DNA from: Colletotrichum lupini
Taxonomy: Eukaryota; Ascomycota; Sordariomycetes; Glomerellales; Glomerellaceae
Reading direction: 5' to 3'
NCBI RefSeq assembly: GCF_023278565.1
Contig: NC_064673.1
Location: 930,001-994,000 of the forward strand
Length of the DNA: 64,000 nucleotides
A program made the translations under genes and the position numbers. Of this stretch, positions 54,396 through 64,000 are shown one piece after another. Each line of letters opens with the position of its first letter. Positions within the stretch are counted from its first letter, which is position 1. The notes under the pieces were generated by a model. It had not been told where the DNA came from and searched no databases. It saw nothing but the letters and a program-made list of their open reading frames with translations.

Positions 54396-56825
54396 ATGAG
54401 GTTATCACCTTTGTTCCTGTTCTTGGGCTCGACCCTCCTTTCCGGGGTTCAAGCAGCAGAGGCAGACAAGGATGAACGGGAGAACACCTACTTCAACTCC
54501 ATGAAAGTGCCGCCAATACTCGAGTTGACCCCGGATACCTTTGACAAGGAGGTTAAGGCCTCGCAGTTCATGCTTATCAAGCACTACAGGTACCCGATCA
54601 TGCTATCGCTTACCCGCCCTTCGCGCAACGTGCTGACGATGGAATAGCCCTTACTGCCCGCATTGCATAGACTATGCGCCGATATACCAGACCCTCTACG
54701 AGTGGTACTACACTTCGAAGCCCGAGTCCAAGGAGGACAAGACCTTTACCGAGCTCTACGATTTTCGCTTCGCCACGATTAACTGCGTGGCCTACTTTGA
54801 TCTTTGCGCTTCCCACAACGTCGCGTCGTACCCTAGCACTATCCTCTACAAGAATGGCGAGCTGGCCGAGTTGATCAAGGGTGTCAAGGACATTGACCAG
54901 ATCAGCCCCATCATTGAGAAGTACCTCGAGGCGGCCAAGCCCGGAACCAGGCCCCGCAGCCTCGAGTATCCCGAGCCTGGCGACAAGACCTCCCCCGAAA
55001 AGGCTCCAGGAAAGGCCGACGATTCGAAGAAGCCTGTGGACGACAAGGCCGACGCCAAGACGGACGCCAAGACTGATAGCAAGGCTCCCGCAAAGGCCGA
55101 CGAGAAGACGCCGCCAAAGGAAGAGACCAAGGCTCCCCCGAAGGCTCCTCCCGCGAAGGAGGACGACAAGCCTGCAGGCAAGACCGATGCGAAGGCTGAT
55201 ACTAAGGGCGATGCCAAGGGCGATGCCAAGGGCGATGCCAAGGGCGACACGAAGACTGAGACAAAGACTGACGCAAAGGCCGACGTCAAGGCAGAGGCAA
55301 AGCCTAGCACCACCTCGAAGGCTATCGCCGTTCCTACCAAGGCCGTCGTTAAGAAACCTACAGTCACACCCAACAAGGAAGGTGCCTCTGTGCCTCTGAG
55401 TGCCGAAAGATTCCAGACCTTGGTCACCATGACCCAGGACCCTTGGTTTGTCAAGTTCTACGCGCCCTGGTGCCATCACTGCCAGGCCATGGCACCTAAC
55501 TGGCAGCAACTGGCCAAGGAGATGAAGGGTCGTCTGAATATCGGAGAGGTCAACTGCGACGTGGAGACCAGACTCTGCAAGGACGTCCGTCTCCGCGGCT
55601 ACCCCACTATTCTCTTCTTCAAGGGTGGCGAGCGTGTCGAGTACGATGGTCTGAGAGGCCTCGGCGACTTTGTTCACTACGCCAACAAGGCCATCGACAT
55701 TAGCGAGGGAGTACTGGATGTAGACGCTGAGTCCTTGGCAGCTCTCGAGGAGAAGGAAGAGGTTATCTTCATCTACTTCTACGATCACGCCACTACCTCT
55801 GAGGACTTCATGGCTCTTGAGCGCATCCCTCTCAGCCTGATTGGCAAGGCAAAGCTCGTGAAGACCAAGGATCCCGTTCTTTTCGCCCGTTACAAGATCA
55901 CGACCTGGCCTCGCTTGCTCGTTTCCAGAGAGGGCCGCCCTACATACTATCAGCCGCTGACACCCAAGGAGATGCGTGATATCCACCAAGTCTTGAACTG
56001 GATGAAATCAGTATGGCTTCCGATTGTTCCTGAGATGACCGCTTCCAATGCCCGCGAGATCATGGACGGCAAGGTTGTCGTCCTCGGAATCGTCAACAGG
56101 GAAGACCAGGAGGGCTTCCTTAGAGCCAAGCGCGAGTTGAAGAGTGCTGCCAACGAGTGGATGGATAAGCAGATCCTTCTCTTCCAGCACGAAAGGCAAG
56201 AGCTTCGAGATGCCAAGCAACTCAGAATCGATGAGGCCGATGACCGCGGCGACGGGCGTGCGTTGCGTGCGGCCAAGGCCATCCGCATCAACATGGACAA
56301 GTCGGACCGCAAGCAGGTTGGCTTTGCCTGGGTTGATAGTGTCTTCTGGCAGAGATGGATTCGCACCACCTATGGCATTGATACCAAGGACGGAGACCGT
56401 GTCATTATCAATGACGAGGATGTAAGCACAACCGACGCACACATGCACGTGAACAGCCAGACTGACTTGACTTTTAGAACCGCCGCTACTGGGATACCAC
56501 TATTACTGGCAACAACATCCTTTTGTCCCGGACGTCGATCTTGGAGACCATTAACAAGGTCGTCTCTTCGCCGCCCAAGATCAAGCCCAAGCTCACCATC
56601 TCGAGCTTCGAGAAGATCTTCTTCGACATCCGTGTCACCTTTGTCGAGCACCCCTATCTCACCATGGGCTGCATTCTCGGCCTGGCCTTTGGAGCCTTCT
56701 CATGGTTCCGCAGCCGCACCCGCAAGGGCCGTGGCGGCCACTTCCGCCTAGAAGAATCATGGGGCAACAAGGAGCTGATGAAGGAGGGTCTCCTGGGACC
56801 CAGCGGCAACGGCAAGGTGGACTAG
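54396..56825 (+). CDS. ER transmembrane protein with two thioredoxin domains (PDI-like)
   Basis: A type I ER membrane protein of 771 residues, probably a thiol oxidoreductase in disulfide formation. Exons are 54396-54589, 54648-56421 and 56478-56825. A signal peptide (MRLSPLFLFLGSTLLSGVQA) is followed by a first thioredoxin domain with CPHC (C68, C71). The preceding residue is Tyr; the usual Trp is absent. A Lys/Asp/Ala/Pro-rich linker (about 178-310) includes a KGDA unit repeated three times. The second domain has WCHHC (C340, C343) and the conserved cis-Pro in RGYPTILFF. Further inactive thioredoxin-like regions may follow (EEVIFIYFYDHATTSED). A transmembrane helix (YLTMGCILGLAFGAFSWF, about 716-733) precedes a cytosolic RSRTRKGRGGHFRLEE tail. 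No HDEL signal is present, consistent with membrane anchoring. It is convergent with the phospholipase D gene. Confidence 0.9.
55204..55247. repeat. 12-bp coding tandem repeat (AAGGGCGATGCC)
   Basis: Three perfect 12-bp units, plus a partial fourth, encode the KGDA repeats in the linker of the PDI-like protein. Slippage here would change linker length in multiples of four residues. Confidence 0.9.
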
Positions 56826-57734
56826 AAGTTGTGCTTGCTCGAACAGGAGTGGAAGAAGCTGGAGGAGCAGCAGCGGTGCCCTGCACAGCATGATCTTGGC
56901 AAGTTGGACTAATGGGAAAGGCCATGAATGAGGCTACGACGATTTGGGGAACATTGAACGTCAAAAGTGTGTGGGTTGTGCTTGTCTTTTTTTTTTCTTG
57001 CTTTCAACGAAAGGAAAGCAGAATGACGTACCAAAAACCCAAAGCATTGAGGTGAATACTCACGGAGTTTGACGGGGACTCTTTTTTCTTATTAGTGTTT
57101 CTTTTTCCCGTTGCATGTCTTTCTCCTTGGTGCGGGATTTGGCCGATGAGGCCTAGAGGTCTGTATAATAAATACTCCTTTATGTTTGATAGGTTTGGCG
57201 GTGGTGGCGGGGGAGGAGAAAGGAGAATACAACGCCTTTCGCGTCTACCTTACGTGCCACTTTGACAGATTATACATTGTTTATTTGACATTTACTCACT
57301 AGAACCCTCAACCTGGATCAGTACTTTGTCTTTGGATACGGGGATTTCGACTTTTCTTGGATAATTTGTCGCTTATATGATATGAAGTTCTAAGCTGATA
57401 GGGTTCACTGTGGCTTGCGATCATGAGGAGACGAGACATCAGGAGATGTGGGCATAGAGGGAGGATCGGTTGAATGATAGGCTGCTTGCTTCATTGTTAC
57501 ACACGAGACTCTGGACTGAACGAGGTTGCTTTGAAATCCCACCCAGAAGAAATGATTCATTCGTTTCCTCCCCAGCTCTAAATTCCAAACTTCCCGCCCA
57601 TACACGGACCATCACTGTGTCGTTTGTTTCGGTAACACATTCCAAGATATTGTGTTTCTTGTTCTCTTACTTTTTCTTTGGCGATTCTGGCTGTGAACGG
57701 AGAGCCACGGACCGAATCCACCCTCCATCTGTTT
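56826..57734. other. Convergent 3' region
   Basis: No gene is seen between the PDI-like and phospholipase D stop codons. The stretch is T-rich, with possible polyadenylation sequence (AATAAATACTCC) near 57.17 kb. Confidence 0.55.
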
Positions 57735-60700
57735 TTACGTGTAAATCTCATCAGTGAAGCTGTTGAGAGACAGACCCTCCTTGGCAATATCGTCCACGTC
57801 GACGAGGAAGTCGAGCGGCATCTCGACAATGTTGCCGCGCACGCGGTTCAGCCAGTCTTTGACCTCGCGCACGCCGCCTGGGAACTCCTCGCGCACGACG
57901 TGGCCGTACTCGACCTTGCCGCGGTTGGCCTCCTCCTCCTCCTTCTGCTTGTCGTCCTCCTTCTTGGCGCCGGGGATGATGAAGTATTTGGAGAAGAACT
58001 CGTCATAGTCCTTCCAGGTGCGGACCCGGTCGTTGGGGACGTTGTGGAAGACCTTTGTGAAGACTTCCGTGTTTGTGCGGGCGGTGCCCTCCCAGAGGTC
58101 CCAGAACTCGCGGGACATGGGGTCGCGGACGAGGCGGTCGGCGGGGGAGTCCCAGTCGTAGGTGTTGGGTCCGCGCTCGATGGAGGTCCAGTTGTCGTTG
58201 GGGCGGTCGCAGGGCTGGTCGGGGAGGAGACCGAGGTGCTTGCGGAAGATTTGGCGGCGGAGGGAGGTGGCGAACTTGGAGGCCGTGTAGGGGCGTCCCG
58301 CCATCTCGGACTCGATGGGCGTGGGGTCCTCGATGACGACGGCTATCTCCGAGTCGTGGGTTCCGAGCTGGGAGCGGTCGTTGAGGTTGGCGGAGCCGCA
58401 GATGACGAGGTTGTCGTCGGCGATGAGGAGCTTGGAGTGGATGTAGAGCTCCTCGCTGACGAAGGCGTCGAGCTCGGCCTCGGGCTCGCCGTGCCAGGGG
58501 ACCGAGTGCAGGTCGCGGCCGCTGTCCATGTAGCACGCCGAGACGGTGTCCCAGGTCTGATCCGAGACGCGGGACGCCGCCTCCTGGTAGCGCTCGTACT
58601 GGGAGTCGCCGCGGGTGCCGTAGCCCTGACCCTGCTCGCCGTAGCCGGCGCCGACGTTATCGTCGTGTTCGCGGCGGGCATCCTCGTAGCGGACGCCGGA
58701 GCGGCCTTCGGCGTCGGCCATGGTGGAGGAGATGTTGATGCGGTCGTAGTTGCGAAGGTTGTAGAAGCGGATGTAGCGGCCCGGGTCGTCGATGCCGCCC
58801 TCGGAGCGGAGTGTCTCGATGATGGAGTGTCCGCCGCGGGAGATGGAGTTGTATTGGAACTCCATGATGGCGCGGGTGCCGAGGGCGTCGTCGGCCTTGA
58901 GGTCGCCGGCGAAGGCGGGGACGGCGGGCATGGCGACGACCACCTTGAAGTCTTCGCCATTTTGGTGGGCGCGGATGATGCGGTCGACAATGGCACGACC
59001 AATCTTGTTGGTGACGGGGTGCTGTTCCTTGCTGGTGGCCGTGATGAAGAACTTTGTTCTTATGTTAGAGCGACATGTGGACGGGGGTGAAGGAGAAAAG
59101 GGGGAGGGAGGTGTACCTGGTTCTCCATGTAGACGTAGTGCTGGGCATTGGTGATGGCATGCATGTAGGCATTTGCAATGGAGTGCTCGGTTGGGTGGCC
59201 AGCAGACCACTCCGTGCAGCTGTGATAGTCCGTCAGTGACTTGATTTGATAGGATGAGGCTCTTAATTACTAACCTGCGGGTGAGCTGAATGTTGGCAGC
59301 ACGGTCACCACGGTCGATTCTACGGGGGCCTTCATCTTGGTTGTCGTCACTGACAGCCATGCGACTGATACCTCGGTTGATACGGTCAGAGAGATCGCCA
59401 AAGAGGTGGCTGGTATGGCCACCACCGCCAAAGAAGCCACCGCTCTCCGTCTCGTTTTCGGCGATTCTGCCAGCGTCCGCATTCGCGGCACCTCCTCCGA
59501 GAGCCTGGTACTTTCCAGGGTTCTTCTTGCCATACTTCTCGCCGTAGATGAAGTTCCTACTCATTGTCAGTATTCAATTCTAGAACCATCGGGACCGCTG
59601 GTTTCTAATACGAACCATCTATCAACGAAGTGGTCTGCCAAGTTTGCCACGATGGGGCCGCTCAAGCTGAGACTGACATCGGACCAGCCCATACGAGAGC
59701 TCTTGGTGCGGTCGACTGGTTGAATGTTAGCACAAACAGGGGCAATTGATCAGCCGTGCTGGCTTACGCTTATTTTGCTCCCAATTGTCGACGTCAGCAA
59801 AGTCGTAGACACGGGCGTTGTTGTAGTCTTGGCCGGGGAAGATGACGGCATCCAGGTTGCCGGGGTGAGCGTCCGCGATGGGATGGCCTATTTCCATTAG
59901 AGACGGCTCCTGGGGACCTGAAAGATGCTTTCGACTTACTGTTGGTATCCCATCTACCAAAGCCTACGATGCTATTAGTGAGTGGCGTGCGTGCTTGGCA
60001 TCATGACTTACACATATCGAGACCTCCCATGAAGGCAATCTTGCCGTCAATCAGGCAGAGCTTCTCGTGGTGAGCCCAGAATAGGGTGACTCCATCGGTA
60101 GCGGTACCGTAGATGGCCTTGATGGCATCACCGGAAGCCTTGGAGAGAGTGAAGGTGTTGACGTTCATGTTGGCGAAGTTCTGCTTGAGCTCAGCTTGGA
60201 AGTCGTATCCGGTGGGCACATGGTCAGGGTGTCGAAACACGCCAATGTTGGGATGAAGGCTTTCCAGGTAGGTCCTTGTGTGCTTGATGAGAGTGTCAGC
60301 ATGACTCGAGTTCTATGGGCACACATTGTTGATATATTGATACAAGTGATGTTGACTTACAGAGGACTTGACTAGTTGACGTTGGTCGTTAGTGTGGCGT
60401 TCAGACGACTGCTCAGGGCCGGGGTCACTCACGGGTCAAGGCGGCTTCAACCTCCTTGTAGACGATAATGTTGATCTTGACACCCCTCTCGGCGGCAGCC
60501 TTGAGCAGGTTGTCGATGCGATAGCGCTCATTCTGAGAGGGAGGGCGGCGCAGGTACAGCTCTGGGCTCAGCCACCAATCCAAGATGTAAATGCTCTCTC
60601 GGGCCTCTGCAGCTCACATGGTCAGAGAAAAATGGTTGATGCTTAGGGGAATTGGTAACATCGTGGTGCAAGCTTACGTTCGATAGCTTCGGAAACGGCC

Positions 60701-60894
60701 CAGAAGTATGAACATCCGTCGACATACCACTTGGCATTACCAGTAGTTTGCGGCGCAAAGGATTGGAATCTGTTCTCGGCGTGACCGGCGGGATGGTGCT
60801 CATGGCACTCGTGGCCTGAGTGAGTGTGGGCGTGTCGCTCATCCCCGAAAAGGGCGTCGATGCCCCGCTCCACCTTGCGAAAGATGTGATCCAT
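57735..60894 (-). CDS. Phospholipase D, HKD family
   Basis: A fungal phospholipase D that hydrolyses phosphatidylcholine to phosphatidic acid. Ten exons (60678-60894, 60433-60606, 60361-60371, 60012-60312, 59940-59963, 59768-59887, 59616-59715, 59275-59556, 59117-59219, 57735-59051) keep phase and give 882 residues. Both catalytic HxK(x4)D motifs are intact: HEKLCLID at 216-223, followed by GGLD, and HSKLLIAD at 649-656, followed by CGSANLNDRS. Other family blocks are ILDWWLSPELYLRRPP, FRHPDH, DHFVDRWN and YVYMENQFF. No PX or PH domain is present, unlike yeast Spo14, so it belongs to the shorter fungal PLD type. The N-terminus is unusually His-rich (HAHTHSGHECHEHHPAGH, about residues 21-38). 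Exon 3 is only 11 nt and exon 5 only 24 nt; both restore conserved sequence. Confidence 0.93.
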
Positions 60895-62971
60895 GACGGC
60901 AGGAAGCTGCTTCTGAGCTGAAATGAGGCCGAAATAGGAGAGTGTGTGAACGCAATGGTGAAAATGAGAAAAGAGAATGTGGGAGTCGTAAGAGTCTCAA
61001 ACTAAGATAGGTGAGTGTCGTTGAAGGAAGCTTTGGAGGAGGAGGGGAACTCGGAGTTGGTGTTAGGTAAAGGCGGCGATGAAACAGGGTCTAGACAGCG
61101 ACGTCAGAGGGGTAGGTGCATGTGAGTGCGAGGGGAGTTTGGGAGGTAGCCAACTGCAAGCTGAGATAGCTACGGATACCCTGGGTAGCACCTATTGTCC
61201 CCTGGTACTTTGCAGATGGGACCATGCACCTCAGGACCTCTGGACCCAGGTAGATGCGGTGAAGGCAGCTGAAGGTGAGACGACACCAGCGGATGGTCCG
61301 TGTGTCCGAACTCCCGTGAGTGGGTGGCCTTGAATGCTTGCACCTATGGACCTGCAACGCCTTACCTTCTTGTATAGGTATCTTAGATAGGACGGGAGTC
61401 TCTTTTCCCTACCTATCTTAGCTACCTTATGTGAAGGCAATGAGGTACCTGACAGCAAGGTACTGCGAGTAGGTTGTGCAGCCTATCAAAGGCTCATGTC
61501 GTGAGGGGGGGGGGGGGGGGGGGGGGGTTCAAGGGTTTCGGTGGGCAGCTGTGATTTGTCCGTCCGAAAGCTGAATAGAAGGTTCAATGCAAAGAAAGCA
61601 AGTTTGACCCCATGGAAATACTGACGTTGGAGGGGCAGTGTAGAACGAATACGGGCCATGGAGCAAACTTGGTCAAGTGAGCAAACCGGTGCACTCACCT
61701 TACCTGACATAAGTCAATGTGTGCTGCTGCTGCTATACAACTATAGTAAACCCGGCAATACTACGACGCATGCTGCATACAGATGGAATTGGCATCTTAT
61801 CTTCAGCATCAGCTTTAAGCTTGTTTGCTCCACTTCCAAGACAGATCATCCAGGGGTCGAACGGCAGCTGGGCCAAGCACTCCGACTCGGACACGTGCCG
61901 TGCGTTTCCGGAGACAAACCACATCGTAGGGCCGAGTCCGGCTTAAGAAGCGGGTTGAATACGTAGGCATGTTGAGCGTTGATGAATGAGACACGGCTGA
62001 CGGAAGCGAACATATGTGGAAGCAAAGGGATCCTACATACAGAAACCTGAAAGTCATTGCGGCTGCCAACGGCCTTTCAGGCATGTATCCGTAGGGCCGA
62101 CGAAATCGGTTCTGCTTTATAGATTGGCGCTGCCAAGGTGAATTGTTGCAGGTGCTTACTTGGCTGAAATGTCACAATCCATCGCGTCCTTCCACTCTAT
62201 GCGGGGGGCTGTTTCTCTGCCGGCTCCTCTACGCCCCGGCGCCTTGCGCCGGGAATTCCCTCGTAGCGGCTTCCTCTGCCACTGGGCTTGGGCCACCAAG
62301 CCGCTAATCCCACCTTAAAGACACCCAGGCTGGACCCAATTGGATTTGGCAGGAGCCATCGAAAAAAAAGAACCTACCTGCACGAGTTGACTCTTGTCAC
62401 CAATTCTTTCCCGTTATCCTGATAACCTCAACGTCTCTCGAGTGCCCATTTCTCTACTTGTTTCCCGTTTCCTGACACTTTTGGCGAACCTTGTCCATAT
62501 CAATTGACTCATTGACTCATACGGACAGCTCTCTTGAGCAATCTGACCACCTCACGCTTGCTCACGTCTCGTGCTGAGTCTCTTAAAGCTGAGGTGAGCT
62601 TTTTTGACAAATTTCCCCTCATCCAGTATTACAACAGACACGCGACCTCGCTACGCCAACACGAGACAGACATCAAGTTACCCTAACTAACTGACTTGAA
62701 AGATACTGTGTGACCGGTCTCAATTGCGTGCATCTAATCACCATCTAGACCTCAGTAGCAGGACAGGGTCAGAGGCCGAATTTGCGCTGTTCCTGCGTTG
62801 TCGATCTCTACTAGCTCTTACTTTGTTCTGCTCTGGTCTGGCTTGGCTGCGCAGTTTCTGAGCGATTTAGCCCAATTTACGGCCCCTACCGTATTTCTAA
62901 CAGACGATACTTTATTGAGACGGCAAAAGAGCACGCTACCTGCGCACGCACGAAGCAAGGGGGCCTTCAAG
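60895..62971. other. Divergent promoter region with G tract and palindromic motifs
   Basis: No gene is supported. AGGTACCT-type and TACCTATCTTAGCTACCTTA blocks lie at 61.36-61.47 kb, just left of the 23-G tract. The final ~600 bases are the leader region of the acetyltransferase gene; a frame upstream of its ATG begins only with TTG. Confidence 0.55.
61505..61527. repeat. Poly-G homopolymer (23 G)
   Basis: An uninterrupted run of 23 G about 610 bp upstream of the phospholipase D start, on its non-coding strand. It could form a G-quadruplex, and its assembled length may be unreliable. Confidence 0.85.
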
Positions 62972-63603
62972 ATGTCCTCAAGCTCGGGGACACCGTATAT
63001 CTTCTCACCTGCGGACCACACCCACTTGATCCCCTACTTGGCAGCACTACATGCCGGCTGCATCAGCTCAGACCGGACTCTCGCGACCTTCTTGCCCCCT
63101 CTGTCACACGAGAAGCTTTTAGGATGGTGGAAGGAGCGCATAGCAGACGTGACTGCAGGCACCCGCATGATGTTGATCCTCCTCGACGAATCCGACCCGG
63201 GCAGCAAGTTCAAGGGCACCGAGCTCATGGGCGTCGTAATGCTCTCCATGCCCTACTCCGAGACGGGCCCGTTCCGCGGCTTCGTCGAGAAGCTTCTCAT
63301 CAGCCCCAAATTCCGCCGGCGTGGTGGCGCCAGGATGTTGATGAGTGTTCTAGAGGGTGAGGCTTTCAGGAGGGGGCGAACGCTGTTGGTAAGGAACTTC
63401 GAGCCATTGAACTATAGTCCTTAAGGAAAACGCTGACGGGATATGCTTAGATGCTTGATACCGAGGTGGGCAGCCCGGCAGAGGATGTCTGGAGAAAATT
63501 CGGATACGTCGAGGTCGGCAGAATTCCAAACTACGGCATCAGTCCGGCCGTTCCACGACAGTTGAAGGATCAGGTTTTCTTCTACAAGCAGCTCTCGACG
63601 TAG
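62972..63603 (+). CDS. GNAT-family N-acetyltransferase
   Basis: A GCN5-related acetyltransferase of 189 residues that would use acetyl-CoA on an unknown amine. Exons are 62972-63388 and 63451-63603. The start ATG (MSSSSGTPYIF) is the first in frame. The fold's order is visible: an N-terminal helix pair (LIPYLAALHAGCISSDRTL, then WWKERIADVTAG), beta strands MMLILLDE and LMGVVMLSMP, the acetyl-CoA pyrophosphate loop KFRRRGGARMLM (R115-A120 matching R/Q-x-x-G-x-G/A), and the C-terminal VWRKFGYVEVGRIPNYGIS block. The spliced junction LL|MLDTEVGSPAEDV restores the conserved strand between these parts; the unspliced frame stops soon after the donor. It resembles fungal homologues of toxin-tolerance acetyltransferases only in general layout. 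Confidence 0.88.
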
Positions 63604-64000
63604 GGAATTTCCATTTCCAGAGATTCCACGGCGTTGAGGGGTTTGATGGTCTGTTCTAGATAGTTTATTACAAAGACGGAGGCGACCCACGTCATCTATT
63701 GATTCCCTTGCGGACGAGGACGGGGTTTGCAGAATCAAGTGAGATTCCGGTACGCATGACCCACCTTCTCGAGATCCCGACACCGCTGTTTTGAGGTGAC
63801 CCGGCGTGCGAATAAAGCGTTGCGGGGCCAGTCGGAGCGGCTCGGCGACGGCTCTTCGGGATGATGCAATGCCGACATTGACCTTTTTTGCACTTCAACG
63901 ACTTCGGATCGAGAACGTCGTGGAGGCAGGGTTGCGTGGGCGAAGGCTTGGCAACCAGATCGGTGACAGAGGTGACAGCTTACCAATACTGTCGATCGGT
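63604..64000. other. Right-hand end, no gene seen
   Basis: This stretch is downstream of the acetyltransferase gene. Short frames only; no family resemblance was noticed. Confidence 0.55.

Noticed and set aside
54610..55989. 459-codon minus-strand frame opposite the PDI-like gene
   Set aside because: Repetitive Leu/Gly translation of the Lys/Asp linker; the opposing frame has CxxC sites and a signal peptide.
57678..59090. 470-codon plus-strand frame opposite phospholipase D
   Set aside because: Val/Asp/Gly-rich shadow of the catalytic exon; no start context or family match.
62798..62971. Upstream extension of the acetyltransferase frame
   Set aside because: It begins at TTG with no ATG; the first in-frame ATG at 62972 fits the start of the GNAT fold.

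Overview
The window looks like nuclear DNA of a filamentous ascomycete (Pezizomycotina, probably Sordariomycetes-like). Genes are split by short introns (48-96 nt in the models here) with GT...CTGAC...AG signals. The recognisable proteins are fungal or eukaryotic types: END3, AFG1, a PP4 catalytic subunit, TDP1, a secreted M28 aminopeptidase and a phospholipase D. No rRNA, intact tRNA, CRISPR array, intact transposon or bacterial-style operon was seen. I support 19 protein-coding genes; species cannot be named from the sequence alone.

Layout. Positions 1-13 kb are gene-poor. They hold two minus-strand genes for Cys-free, Asn/Gln/Leu-rich secreted proteins, a small membrane-anchored protein and a candidate RNA polymerase III element (11.7-11.9 kb). 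From 13.2 to 18.7 kb lie a PP4-type phosphatase (PPH3), an unrecognised basic coiled-coil protein and a bZIP factor. About 8.8 kb (18.7-27.5 kb) has no convincing gene. From 27.5 kb the right-hand half is denser: AFG1 mitochondrial ATPase, a DUF1295-like membrane protein, an M28 aminopeptidase, a dual-specificity-phosphatase-like protein, a 1343-residue AT-hook protein, END3, an AIF/FSP1-like oxidoreductase, acyl-CoA-binding protein, TDP1, an ankyrin protein with a STAND-type N-terminus, a two-thioredoxin-domain ER protein, a phospholipase D and a GNAT acetyltransferase.

How genes relate. Most of the gene set is housekeeping without obvious pathway clustering. Several neighbours are convergent (PPH3/coiled-coil, AFG1/DUF1295, END3/AIF-like, ACB1/TDP1, PDI/PLD) or divergent (DUF1295/aminopeptidase, TDP1/ankyrin, PLD/GNAT). 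The exception is the pair at 5.1-9.5 kb. Both are secreted, Cys-free, carry an Asn-rich linker and an almost uncharged aliphatic/Gln segment, and share an identical 16-bp upstream sequence (AGAGCACAGCTCTTGA, an inverted repeat). This is the best candidate in the window for an undescribed, co-regulated protein family.

Other points of interest are a GC-AG intron in AFG1, an 11-nt micro-exon in the phospholipase D gene, a three-codon first exon in the bZIP gene, a low-complexity insertion in the PP4 subunit, and clusters of palindromic AGGTACCT/TACCTTAAGGTA motifs upstream of several genes. All exon models are my reading of splice signals and reading frames, without transcript data.
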